DNA of 64,000 nucleotides from JAVJSU01 sp040219275 (GTDB lineage: Bacteria > Chloroflexota > Anaerolineae > Aggregatilineales > Phototrophicaceae), in assembly GCA_040219275.1 (NCBI GenBank), contig JAVJSU010000024.1, forward strand, positions 1 through 64,000, read 5' to 3'. The position numbers and the translations under genes are program-made. A model generated the notes under the pieces. It saw nothing but the letters and a program-made list of their open reading frames with translations, made no database searches and had not been told where the DNA came from. This document shows, in pieces, positions 32,975 to 41,390 of this stretch (its first letter is position 1; each line of letters opens with the position of its first letter).

Positions 32975-33286
32975 CTATGTCTGTAACAAACGCCTCATCG
33001 AATTGAGCAAGCTCTCTATATCGAACGGTTTTAGGAAGAAGGCATCCGCACCGTGTTCAAGACTGCGTTGTTCAATCCCATCTTCAAAGACGGCGCTGAT
33101 AATGACCACAGGGATGTGCTTAACCTGATTTTTGAACTGCGTTGCGATATGCAAGCCGTCCGTATCATCCAGACGATACGCACAAACGACACACGCCGGC
33201 GGTTCGGAGATAAATGCCTCTAAGCCCGTCGCACCATCCGGCGCAGTCGTCACACGCCAACCTTCTGACAGAAAAAGCTCTTGCAA
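32975..33286 (-). pseudogene. Degenerate receiver domain, start not intact
   Basis: From the first Met the product lacks the first strand, but in-frame codons upstream to about 33364 encode RILVIESERDLREVLQELFL, the missing first strand and helix, with no usable start codon. A Met-initiated frame with a different phase begins near 33433 and runs into this region, consistent with a frameshift. The phospho-acceptor is also changed: the equivalent of LLDLxLPDxDG reads VCAYRLDDTDG with Ala in place of Asp. The conserved Lys (FLKPFD) remains. Either a pseudogene or a pseudo-receiver that works without phosphorylation. Confidence 0.6.
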
Positions 33287-33459
33287 AACCTCCCTAAGAT
33301 CGCGTTCACTTTCAATGACCAGAATGCGCGGGCTAGGAGAAGACTTTTTGTCGTCCCTTGTATGGGAGACAATCCACCCTAGCCCCGCCGCGAATAGTCA
33401 GAGATAGCTCCGTGAAACAATCCGATTCACCCATTGTCTTAGGAGGCTTCGCGTTATAG

Positions 33460-34983
33460 TCATGGTTCGTCTATCGTCCTTTTGTTGCCGTTCGCAGGTT
33501 GTCCATTTTGTGAATGCCCGTTGGCATGATACGGTTCCCATTTGCTGGCATCTTGATTCAGGCGATGCTGACCCGCGCCACGTTGATGCAGGTCGTCGAA
33601 GCCTTCCGGCTTAATTGCCAGACGTTCGCCTGTTAGTAATTCATGCACGCCACCCTGACCGGGTTCGTCGCGGTGAACGGTTTTACTATCCAGATAATCA
33701 ATCGCGTGGTGGTCATAATCATCTGGTTCGGTGTAGGTGGTGATGTAGCCTTCGTAGTTGCGTAAGACCACTTTGCCCGGTGCTTGACTGATGAGATATT
33801 GAGGCATGACGGGAATTTTACCGCCGCCGCCGGGTGCATCGACCACGTAGGTCGGCACCGCATAGCCGGAGGTGTGTCCGCGCAAGCCTTCGATGATCTC
33901 AATGCCTTTTGCCACCGTCGTGCGGAAATGCCCCGCGCCCTCGACCAGATCACATTGATACAGGTAATACGGACGGACGCGATTCTTGACCAGCTTATGT
34001 ACCAATTCGCGCTGAATGTTGACGCTATCATTGATGCCCGCCAACAGTACGCTTTGATTACCGAGGGGAATACCGGCGCAGGAGAGTTTGTCCAGCGCGA
34101 TACTCAGTTCGGGTGTGATTTCTTTCGGATGGTTGACGTGTACGTTCATCCATACCGGATGATATTTACGGATCATCGCGCAAAATTCATCTGTGATGCG
34201 CTGGGGCAAAAACACAGGGACGCGGCTACCAATGCGGATGATCTCGATATGTTCAATGGAACGCAGTTCGGACAGGATATATTCCAGTGTTTTCGGCGCG
34301 ACGGTTAAGGGATCACCACCACTCAGCAGGACATCACGGACCTGTGGCGTGCGGCGGAGATAGTCAATCTGTGCCTGAAAATCAACCTTACTAAAGGTTT
34401 TGCTGGAATCACCGACGATGCGACTGCGGGTACAATAGCGACAATAACTGGCGCATTGCGTGGTAATGAGCATCAGCACACGATCAGGATAGCGATGCAC
34501 CAGACCGGGGACGGGACTGTGTTTATCCTCCGCGAGGCTGTCTTCCATCATGCCGTCAAACGCTTTCAGTTCGCGTCCGAGCGGGATGACCTGACGACGT
34601 ACCGGACAGGCGGGATCAAAACGATCCATCAAGCTGGCAAAATAGGGTGTAATATCCACGCGGAATTTGTCTTCGGCGGTTAAGCCTTCGATTTCTTCCG
34701 GCGTGAGGTAGATGATCTGCGCGAGTTCTTCTAAGCTATTCAGACGGTTCGCCATCTGCCAGCGCCAATCGTCCCATTTTTCGTCGGGTACATCTGCCCA
34801 CAGTGCGGGGCGCGGTGTACGGTTCGGATCAAGGATGACGGGTTCAGCGGGTGTAGGACGGTCTTCTGTGTGTAGGGTTGGTTCTGTGGAGAAGTTGGAC
34901 TGTGTTAAATCGGTAGAAGCCTTACCGGGAGGCTCTTCGGTTTCAGTTAGGGACGATTCAGAGTCGTCAGTGATCGTGGTCAT
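33460..34983 (-). CDS. kamA: Lysine 2,3-aminomutase family radical SAM enzyme
   Basis: 507 residues from the ATG with GAGGAG six bases upstream. The radical-SAM cluster motif is CASYCRYC near 178-185, with the SGGDPL motif, RIGSRVPVFLPQRIT, VHVNHPKEIT, YYLYQCDLVEGAGHFR and the PLP lysine region AVPTYVVDAPGGGGKIPV. The enzyme moves the alpha-amino group of lysine to carbon 3, making beta-lysine, used in osmolytes, antibiotics or lysine fermentation. An acidic low-complexity N-terminus (about 1-45) is an addition. Its leader holds a terminator-like hairpin. Confidence 0.9.
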   Translation of the reverse strand: MTTITDDSESSLTETEEPPGKASTDLTQSNFSTEPTLHTEDRPTPAEPVILDPNRTPRPALWADVPDEKWDDWRWQMANRLNSLEELAQIIYLTPEEIEGLTAEDKFRVDITPYFASLMDRFDPACPVRRQVIPLGRELKAFDGMMEDSLAEDKHSPVPGLVHRYPDRVLMLITTQCASYCRYCTRSRIVGDSSKTFSKVDFQAQIDYLRRTPQVRDVLLSGGDPLTVAPKTLEYILSELRSIEHIEIIRIGSRVPVFLPQRITDEFCAMIRKYHPVWMNVHVNHPKEITPELSIALDKLSCAGIPLGNQSVLLAGINDSVNIQRELVHKLVKNRVRPYYLYQCDLVEGAGHFRTTVAKGIEIIEGLRGHTSGYAVPTYVVDAPGGGGKIPVMPQYLISQAPGKVVLRNYEGYITTYTEPDDYDHHAIDYLDSKTVHRDEPGQGGVHELLTGERLAIKPEGFDDLHQRGAGQHRLNQDASKWEPYHANGHSQNGQPANGNKRTIDEP

Positions 34984-34996
34984 GCACACTCCTCAG

Positions 34997-35040
34997 GACA
35001 AATATGTCCATAAAAAGAGCCGATCTCTGGAAGATCGGCT
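34997..35040 (-). promoter_or_regulatory. Leader hairpins before kamA (terminator plus dyad)
   Basis: On the minus strand a 9-bp stem AGCCGATCT/AGATCGGCT is followed by CTTTTTAT, an intrinsic terminator about 30 bases before the start codon. A second dyad, GGACA-AATA-TGTCC, lies between it and the ribosome site. Either transcription attenuation of kamA or a terminator of upstream transcription. Confidence 0.55.
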
Positions 35041-35151
35041 TAAAGATCATGATGGTTTGATTGGTTTGGTTATTCAGATTATGTCCCCAAATGCTGAATT
35101 ATCTAACAATCATCATTAATTATATGCTGATTGATTCAAGTGTCAATATAG

Positions 35152-35328
35152 TTATCAGTTTACAGTTCACAGTTGTTAGTTTTTAGTTGGTGTAAAACCC
35201 AAACTAGCGTTCCTGCAAAATCGTGGCACAACCCTAATATTCAAACGGGCGTTCACCAGAGCCAAATAGCACGCTAGCGCCTCATTTCTTACTGTTTACT
35301 GAAAACTGTCTACTGAAAACTAATAGCT
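35152..35328. repeat. Intergenic imperfect inverted repeat
   Basis: Repeated words (TTATCAGTTTACAGTTCACA on the left; CTGTTTACTGAAAACTGTCT on the right) form a long imperfect hairpin around a 100-base loop. Similar CAGTTTAC/CAGTAAAC words occur at about 29030-29070. Confidence 0.55.
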
Positions 35329-35330
35329 AT

Positions 35331-35717
35331 TTAGTGTAGGAGGGGTTCGCCACCACGATTGCCCACGCCGAGACGATCCATCTCTAGCTGTAAGTTGATG
35401 AGTTCGTGTTGGGCGGCGTGCATATAGATGCGGGCGGCTTCTGCATCTCCGGCGAAAAATGCGCGGAAACTGAGCATGACTTCTGACATACTATTGAGCA
35501 GGTATTGACGCGCACCGCCGACTAAATGCGGGTATTCTGCATTTTCAAAGCTATCGCGGATGTTACGAAGTTCGCTAAAAAGGGATAGTTTTTCGTTGGA
35601 CTCATTGCCGTTCAAGTTGGCGGTGGTATCAAAGAAATGATCGCTATAGATGAGGGCTTCGTCCCACCATGCTTGTAAAATGAGTTCGTGTGCGGGCTGT
35701 GTTTTCATACGTCTCAA
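35331..35717 (-). CDS. Unknown helical protein
   Basis: 128 residues, helix-rich (HELILQAWWDEALIYSDHFF, LLNSMSEVMLSFRAFFAGD, AAQHELINLQLEMDRLGVG). No family is known to me. Its layout resembles the 140-residue protein at 29262. It stands alone, flanked by hairpin repeats. Confidence 0.6.
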   Translation of the reverse strand: MRRMKTQPAHELILQAWWDEALIYSDHFFDTTANLNGNESNEKLSLFSELRNIRDSFENAEYPHLVGGARQYLLNSMSEVMLSFRAFFAGDAEAARIYMHAAQHELINLQLEMDRLGVGNRGGEPLLH

Positions 35718-35904
35718 CCTATATCCGATTCACTATGCTTGAGTAACAAAGTTATCATAACATGAATTTTTCACAAGAATAATTAATTCACAAATTTTTC
35801 ATTAATTAAGTTTGTTTTTGGTATATCGCCTGTCTTCATACGTTATTATGCTCATGGCTATTTTTCAGAAATTCCTATAAAAAACCTTTTTAGCGTTTCA
35901 GAGA

Positions 35905-35982
35905 TCAGCAGTTCAGCTAAAAGACAGGTAGTGATGTGCAACTAGATGCCCTTGCTGATGAACTGACGCGCTGAACTGCTGA
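35905..35982. repeat. Intergenic inverted repeat, 13-bp arms
   Basis: TCAGCAGTTCAGC (35905-35917) is exactly complementary to GCTGAACTGCTGA (35970-35982). The stretch 35718-36050 otherwise contains only AT-rich sequence and no gene. Confidence 0.7.
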
Positions 35983-36050
35983 CTAGGGTTTTTCATATAT
36001 TTGACGTATGTAAAAAATCGGTAACAGATGATGCCGGTCTCGTTTACAAG

Positions 36051-36434
36051 TTACGTCAATTCGCGGATTTCGTCGCCCATTTCCACGATACACTTGCCAT
36101 AGGAGAGCGTGACGCTGAAGTGATTCGTCAGGATGTTGGCATCGCGTCGATGTCCGCCTTTGCCGATCAAAATTTCCGCGACATCGGCGAAGCGGCTGAT
36201 GTGTCCTTCTTCGTGGGCGGAAATGTGGGCGTAGATGCGATACTTAATCTCACGGCAGTCACGGAACACAAGATCAAATTCGACAGGATCATCCGGCACA
36301 CCTTCTAATGAAACCGTCCGGTAATCACACTTGAACACGATATCGCGTCCCCAATCGACCATTTGTAAATCCGTAATAGCGAAGGCTCCTTCAGAAACCA
36401 ACCCTAGCGCCTCAACTATTTTCACCCTATCCAT
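36051..36434 (-). CDS. Unknown soluble protein
   Basis: 127 residues, beta-strand rich (AFAITDLQMVDWGRDIVFKC, CREIKYRIYAHISAHEEGHI, TNHFSVTLSYGKCIVEMGDE). No signal peptide or membrane segment. I do not recognise the family. Monocistronic, next to the sensor kinase on the same strand but separated by 85 bases on its 5' side. Confidence 0.55.
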   Translation of the reverse strand: MDRVKIVEALGLVSEGAFAITDLQMVDWGRDIVFKCDYRTVSLEGVPDDPVEFDLVFRDCREIKYRIYAHISAHEEGHISRFADVAEILIGKGGHRRDANILTNHFSVTLSYGKCIVEMGDEIRELT

Positions 36435-36519
36435 GTCTTCCCCCGACTTTACTTCCCGTTTTGCGCTTAATTGTAATCACAAAACGGCGTGTTGGCATAT
36501 ATTCGATTGATATAGACGG

Positions 36520-38250
36520 CTATACAGTCTGGAATTCGTGGGCATATGTGGCGAGTTTAAGCGGCAGTTCGACTGTGTACACGATGCCACCCTCTGCGCC
36601 GTTTTCACAGGTGATCTTGCCGTCATGTGCCTCTACGAACTCCTGCACAATGGCAAGGCTTAAGCCCGTCCCACGACTGAGCAAGGGATCATCGTGATAG
36701 AAGAAGGGTTGAAAGAGATGCGCCTTTGCTTCGTCACTCACAGGTTGACCGTCATCGGCGATGGTGAGGATGAAAGTTCCCTCGTCGGAACGGGTTTCCA
36801 TATGAATTGCGCCGCCCGCCGGGGTGAAGTGTTGTGCATCCAGCAATAGGTTAGCCACAATGCCACGAAGCATTTTTTCGTCGAATAGTGCTTGCTGAGT
36901 ATTGGTTTCAGCGCGAAATTGCATCTTATGGTGCATCCTATCTTCATCTTGATAGGTCTCGAACACCTCACGGCAAATAGCGTTCAGGTTATTCGGTTTG
37001 GGCGTAAATGGCAAAATGCCTGCGGTTGCCTGACTTAGAGTCAACATGCCGTCTAGCATATCTACCATATGCGTGACCTGTGTGCCGATCTTCTCAAAAT
37101 GAAGTGCCTGTTTCTCAGCCGACATACGCTCGGCATATCGTTGCAGAAGGTCTTTAGAGGAATGAATAATGCTGAGTGGTGTGCGGAATTCATGCGACAT
37201 CATCGTAATAAAATCATCGCGCAGTTGCCCGAATTGTCGTTCCTTTTCTAGCGCCATGCTCAGGCGTTCTGTTTCCATGCGGGCATCCTGCGCCACTTTT
37301 CGGGCAGTCACATCGTTGATAATGCCCAGAACAGCGGGTTCGCCTTCATAGTCAATCGGCATGGAACTGACTTCAATGCTGATAATGCGCTCATCAAATG
37401 TTTTGATTTCAAATGCCACTACCGGGGTTTGTTTCCCCTGTTTGACAAGCGACATCCGCTGGCGCATGAGTTCGGTAGTATCCGGTGTAAAGAAATCCCA
37501 TGACGACTTGCCGATTAACTCTTGTTCATCCTGCACGCCGAAAATTTTCGCCGCATAAGGATTCGCGTAGACAATTTTCCCCTCAAGATTATTCACGACC
37601 ATACACACAGAGGCGAAATCAATCAGGTTACGATAGCGCGATTCACTCTCTTTAAGCGTTGCCTCAACTTTATGCCGCTCGGTAATTTCATCATTTAGAT
37701 GCTGATTGGTGGTTTCAAGCACGGTGTTTTTATCGTGCACGCTGGAAAACGCGTTGTGAATTTCTGTGGTCATCTTATCAAGCAGATAGGCGGAAACAAG
37801 CATCGTGGCACTCATATAAAGCAATATCCCTTCTGCTTCTGATGTGCGGTGATCAAGTAAGCTGATAAACCCGACACAAATGGAGGCAACTGCGGTGATG
37901 GCGGCGACCTTGCCACCCAAAATCAGACCAGCGACCAGCACAAGGATGAGATAAGCAGTAAAAAATGGGGAGGTAATGCTGGTGTAATCGTTGATTCCTG
38001 TTGTCAGAAACAGCCAGATCGTAATCACAAGCACAATGGCACTGGCACGATGATAGCCCCGACGGGCGATCCATACTAAGCCAAATTGCACCCCCAACAG
38101 GACTATGTCTATCCAGTAAGTGTAATCAATACCCTGCACGAAGACTAAGATCATGTTCACAATGTTCATCACAAGGGTAAACCACAACGTTTGCATCAAC
38201 AGCTGTTTTTGCCAGCTTTTTTGCTCCGGCACATCCATTAACCGGCTCAT
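36520..38250 (-). CDS. Membrane sensor histidine kinase with PAS domain
   Basis: 576 residues. Five or six hydrophobic helices lie between about 20 and 165, a coiled segment to 200, PAS at about 200-315 (YRNLIDFASVCMVVNNLEGK, WDFFTPD), HisKA with the phospho-acceptor His in MMSHEFRTPLS near 353 and a HATPase at about 450-565 (ADDGQPVS, RGTGLSLAIVQEF). The N-box reads NLLLDAQHFTP, with Asp replacing the usual second Asn. It autophosphorylates and passes phosphate to a receiver; no partner is adjacent. Confidence 0.92.
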   Translation of the reverse strand: MSRLMDVPEQKSWQKQLLMQTLWFTLVMNIVNMILVFVQGIDYTYWIDIVLLGVQFGLVWIARRGYHRASAIVLVITIWLFLTTGINDYTSITSPFFTAYLILVLVAGLILGGKVAAITAVASICVGFISLLDHRTSEAEGILLYMSATMLVSAYLLDKMTTEIHNAFSSVHDKNTVLETTNQHLNDEITERHKVEATLKESESRYRNLIDFASVCMVVNNLEGKIVYANPYAAKIFGVQDEQELIGKSSWDFFTPDTTELMRQRMSLVKQGKQTPVVAFEIKTFDERIISIEVSSMPIDYEGEPAVLGIINDVTARKVAQDARMETERLSMALEKERQFGQLRDDFITMMSHEFRTPLSIIHSSKDLLQRYAERMSAEKQALHFEKIGTQVTHMVDMLDGMLTLSQATAGILPFTPKPNNLNAICREVFETYQDEDRMHHKMQFRAETNTQQALFDEKMLRGIVANLLLDAQHFTPAGGAIHMETRSDEGTFILTIADDGQPVSDEAKAHLFQPFFYHDDPLLSRGTGLSLAIVQEFVEAHDGKITCENGAEGGIVYTVELPLKLATYAHEFQTV

Positions 38251-38546
38251 ATGACACTCTCATACTTTCTAACGGAAACAAACACAGTACTGTATCCCGT
38301 TATCTCTCGTTTGCCAACAGTAGCTGGCACTGTGTTGAAACGCAACTGCATAGCGGATTACTTTAGGCTTTCATAATAATTTAATTCTACATCAATTTTT
38401 TATAAGCCTTAAATATTTTTTGTAATGAACATGGGAGGTTTCGTTACAAAAATGAAACTTTAGCCAACATTCTGCATAAAATTTACATTTTATCGTTTTT
38501 GCCAGAAACAAACTCCCCCCAATTGACCCAAATTTAGGAGGTACAT

Positions 38547-39338
38547 ATGTATACAATTGCTACAGTAGATGCCCTGCGTGCCCGGTTGAACCTTGATGCA
38601 GGGGTGGATGATACCCGATTACGGACGGTTCTTGAGGTGGCGACGGTGATTCTGGAACGGTTGACCGCACGCCGTTTTCAGCCCCGCCTCGCCACCCTGA
38701 CGCATAGTGTTGACCCGCTGAATGTGCTGGAATTAATTCTGGACGATGATTTGCTCAATCTGACGGCGCTCACCAATGGCGACGGGAGCGCGTTAGATAC
38801 CGACGATGTGTTGCTTCTGCCGGATGATGACTCTCCGGCGGGCGTGCTGAAGTTGGTGAACGGGCAGGTGTTCGTGTGGCAGAACTCGACCTTGAATGCA
38901 GTCAGTGTGGGCGGGGTGTGGGGTTGGCATGACCGTCCATCCTCCATGTGGCGCGATAGTGGCGACACGGTTCAGGATGCACCATTGAACGCCAGCGCGA
39001 CCAGCCTCACGGTAACGGATTCCGCCGCCAGCGATACGAGCGGAGAATCGCCCCGTTTTCAGGTCGGGCAATTGCTCAACATTGAAGATGAATTTCTGCG
39101 GGTGATTGGCGTGACGGAAACGACATTGACGGTGATTCGCGGCGTACAGGGAAGCATCCCCGCCAGCCATGCCCAGACGACGGTAATCTTCACCTATCAA
39201 CCCCCTCAAGATGTAAAGCATCTGTGCGTTCGGCTTGCCGCGTGGCTCTATAAAGAACCGGATGTTCGCGGGGCGGGTGGCTTACCACCGATGATCCGCG
39301 CAGAAATTGACCTGTTGCGACGGGTTCGTGTTCGTTAG
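38547..39338 (+). CDS. Phage head-tail connector (gp6-like) protein
   Basis: 263 residues with an ideal AGGAGG site. The N-terminal 80 residues (YTIATVDALRARLNLDAGVD, TVLEVATVILERLTARRF) resemble the helical connector domain of HK97 gp6/SPP1 gp15, which joins the portal to the tail. A beta-rich middle follows (about 145-215; ATSLTVTDSAASDTSG, FLRVIGVTETTLTVIRGVQG), then a C-terminal helical piece (KHLCVRLAAWLYKEPDVRGA). It stands alone between a sensor kinase and a TetR gene, with its own terminator, far from the other phage genes. Confidence 0.75.
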   Translation: MYTIATVDALRARLNLDAGVDDTRLRTVLEVATVILERLTARRFQPRLATLTHSVDPLNVLELILDDDLLNLTALTNGDGSALDTDDVLLLPDDDSPAGVLKLVNGQVFVWQNSTLNAVSVGGVWGWHDRPSSMWRDSGDTVQDAPLNASATSLTVTDSAASDTSGESPRFQVGQLLNIEDEFLRVIGVTETTLTVIRGVQGSIPASHAQTTVIFTYQPPQDVKHLCVRLAAWLYKEPDVRGAGGLPPMIRAEIDLLRRVRVR

Positions 39339-39440
39339 GATTTTGTGATTGTGGTCAAACCTTAACATCCACATTACCCTGCTTATGGTAGGATATTAGT
39401 GTGCTTAAATCATCTTACTCGGGTAATATGCTACTTAAGA

Positions 39441-39465
39441 ACGGCAGACCATTCTGTCGTTTTTT
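39441..39465 (+). terminator. Terminator after the connector gene
   Basis: ACGGCAGA/TCTGTCGT stem, CCAT loop, then TTTTT. Confidence 0.75.
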
Positions 39466-40060
39466 ACGTTGAGTTTTGCCACCCGCGTAAGTAGGCTTCG
39501 ACTGATTTCTCGTAGGCTTCATCCAAATCACCACCCCGCCGCAACTGTTGATTAATTTCCAGCATCACAAAGCCGTGCATAATCGCCAATAACCCGCGTA
39601 ATGCCGTCAATGAATGTGTGCCGCCGGAAATTTCTGATACGAGTGCCTGTAAGCGCAATAAATCTGCAAATTGTTGATTTTTCTCAGCGGAGTCTTGCCC
39701 GCCATTATTCGCATCAGGCTCGATGGTTGTGAATGCGAGTGTGTAGACGACAGGATGCTGATGCCCGAATTGACGAAACCCTTTAGCAACGGCGATCAAT
39801 TGCTCCAGCGGTGCTTGTTGACGATGTCCCTCTAACACGATGTTCATTTCCTCAAACAGCAGTGACAATGTATAGGTGTTGACTGCCTGTAGCAGTTCGG
39901 CTTTGCTGGCGAAATAGCGATATAAAGACGGTGCTTTAACGCCGAGTTCTTTAGCGAGACGGGAGACGGGCAAATTCTCCATACTCCCGTCTTCCTCAAT
40001 CATGCGCCACGCTGTTTCGACAATCCGTTCCTGTGTCACCTGTGCGGGATAGGGACTCAT
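39464..40060 (-). CDS. TetR-family repressor
   Basis: 198 residues from the ATG that overlaps the stop of the upstream gene (ATGA); the longer frame upstream is not needed. The helix-turn-helix occupies about 10-55 (RIVETAWRMIEEDGSMENLP, LAKELGVKAPSLYRYFASKA), followed by a ligand-binding C-domain (about 75-195). Third gene of an operon with a metallo-beta-lactamase fold enzyme and a DUF2568 membrane protein. It probably represses that operon via the CATTAG/CTAATG dyad upstream of the first gene. Confidence 0.9.
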   Translation of the reverse strand: MSPYPAQVTQERIVETAWRMIEEDGSMENLPVSRLAKELGVKAPSLYRYFASKAELLQAVNTYTLSLLFEEMNIVLEGHRQQAPLEQLIAVAKGFRQFGHQHPVVYTLAFTTIEPDANNGGQDSAEKNQQFADLLRLQALVSEISGGTHSLTALRGLLAIMHGFVMLEINQQLRRGGDLDEAYEKSVEAYLRGWQNST

Positions 40061-40494
40061 CGACGCACCAGCCATAAAATTCGTTCGTATGACATGGCGT
40101 AGTGGATGACCGTGACCACCGCGAAAATCAGCGCCCATGTGGGACGGTCTACGGCATTCAGCGCGAAAACTGCCCCGCCGAAGATGATCGCTTCTACGCC
40201 GAGTCGCACAATCCCCGGTACAGGGACGGGCGCACCGCCGGAGCGACTCCGATCTCCCGGCACGTTAAACGTCACCCATAAGCCCGCCCCGATGGATGGC
40301 ACGACCAGCATCATTACAGTGGAGAGAAAACCATCTGCCAGCGTCGCGCCCCATGCACCGAGTGCGATCATCGCGCCGACTTCTAATAAGAAGCGCACGG
40401 CAAGATTGAGAGGGTGGATGGATAGGCTACCGTCGAGTTCATCAGGTCCCATCTGTAAGTCCTTGTGATGTGTTTCCGAATTTAAGATCGTCAT
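40057..40494 (-). CDS. DUF2568 (YrdB-like) membrane protein
   Basis: 145 residues, four hydrophobic helices (LNLAVRFLLEVGAMIALGAW; STVMMLVVPSIGAGLWVTF; GVEAIIFGGAVFALNAV; WALIFAVVTVIHYAMSY). Contains the NVPGDRSRSGGAPVPVPG loop typical of DUF2568. Function unknown. Overlaps both neighbours by ATGA, so it is the middle gene of a tightly coupled trio. Confidence 0.85.
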   Translation of the reverse strand: MTILNSETHHKDLQMGPDELDGSLSIHPLNLAVRFLLEVGAMIALGAWGATLADGFLSTVMMLVVPSIGAGLWVTFNVPGDRSRSGGAPVPVPGIVRLGVEAIIFGGAVFALNAVDRPTWALIFAVVTVIHYAMSYERILWLVRR

Positions 40495-41219
40495 GAGATT
40501 GCCGCTCCGACGTTGACCTCGCTTTGTGCTTCGGCGATGGCGAGTGTCATCTGTGAGACCGGATTTTCCAGCACTTTTCCGTGCCCGACGGCGAGGCGTG
40601 ACGGGTTGAGATCACGCAGGTAAATGGCTGATTTGAGCGCGGTGGGTTTGTGCCATGTTGCCAGTGCTGGAAACGGGAAGAGCCATTTCAGCGTACCGCT
40701 TACGACAATCCCGCCTTTGACCACATAGGCATCTCCGGCGATGAGCGTTTTGTCACGCGTGTCTATCAGCGCGATGTGGTCAGGCGTATGACCGGGAGAA
40801 AAATGCACTTCCAGTGAGCCAATGGTATCGCCATGATTGACCATGCTGGTCGGTTTTGCGTCGACTTTCTGATAGCTTCCACGTAGCTTGCCACCGGTCG
40901 CTTCGGCTCCTTTTTGTTCCGTCGTGAGGGTCATATCACCTGCCATGAAGCGGGCAGATTGTGCCGAGGTGATGATTTCGACACCGTGTATGTGCTTCAT
41001 CAGTGCGTCCAACGACCCCACATGATCGGCATGAGCGTGGGTGATGATGATGCGTTTGATCTCGCCACCGTTTGCTTTTGCCGCGCTCAAAATGGCGTTG
41101 GCGCTGAACATGCCGGTATCCACCAGTGTTAAGCCATCTGATTCGCGGACGAGATAGCTGTTTACAAAGCCTAAGCTCGTAACTTTAATCAGGTTTTCGC
41201 CATAGGTTGTTACGCCCAT
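40491..41219 (-). CDS. Metallo-beta-lactamase fold hydrolase
   Basis: 242 residues. Zinc ligands are in THAHADHVGSLD near 60, the His of SPGHTPDHIAL, the Asp of LIAGDAYVVKGG and the late His of AVGHGKVLENP. It is probably a thioesterase or lactonase-like hydrolase. First gene of the trio with DUF2568 and TetR genes, downstream of a dyad that should bind the TetR protein. Confidence 0.9.
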   Translation of the reverse strand: MGVTTYGENLIKVTSLGFVNSYLVRESDGLTLVDTGMFSANAILSAAKANGGEIKRIIITHAHADHVGSLDALMKHIHGVEIITSAQSARFMAGDMTLTTEQKGAEATGGKLRGSYQKVDAKPTSMVNHGDTIGSLEVHFSPGHTPDHIALIDTRDKTLIAGDAYVVKGGIVVSGTLKWLFPFPALATWHKPTALKSAIYLRDLNPSRLAVGHGKVLENPVSQMTLAIAEAQSEVNVGAAIS

Positions 41220-41250
41220 TGTTGTTGCTCCAGTTGTTTAAGACTAACAT

Positions 41251-41271
41251 CATTAGCTTTCAAAACTAATG
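41251..41271. promoter_or_regulatory. Putative TetR operator
   Basis: Perfect dyad CATTAG-CTTTCAAAA-CTAATG, with a further TATTAGCTTT repeat beside it, 32 bases before the metallo-beta-lactamase start. Confidence 0.55.
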
Positions 41272-41332
41272 GTATTAGCTTTTGTGGAATTTGTCAATAG
41301 ATTCGTGCAAATTAAAACTGATTTACGCAAAC

Positions 41333-41362
41333 AAAAAGGGCGACTCATTAATTGAATCGCCC
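41333..41362 (-). terminator. Terminator of the TROVE gene
   Basis: On the minus strand GGGCGA/TCGCCC with an AT-rich inner stem, then TTTTTGTTTG, just beyond the TROVE stop codon. Confidence 0.75.
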
Positions 41363-41390
41363 CAGGGAACATCAAGTTTGTACCGTGCGT

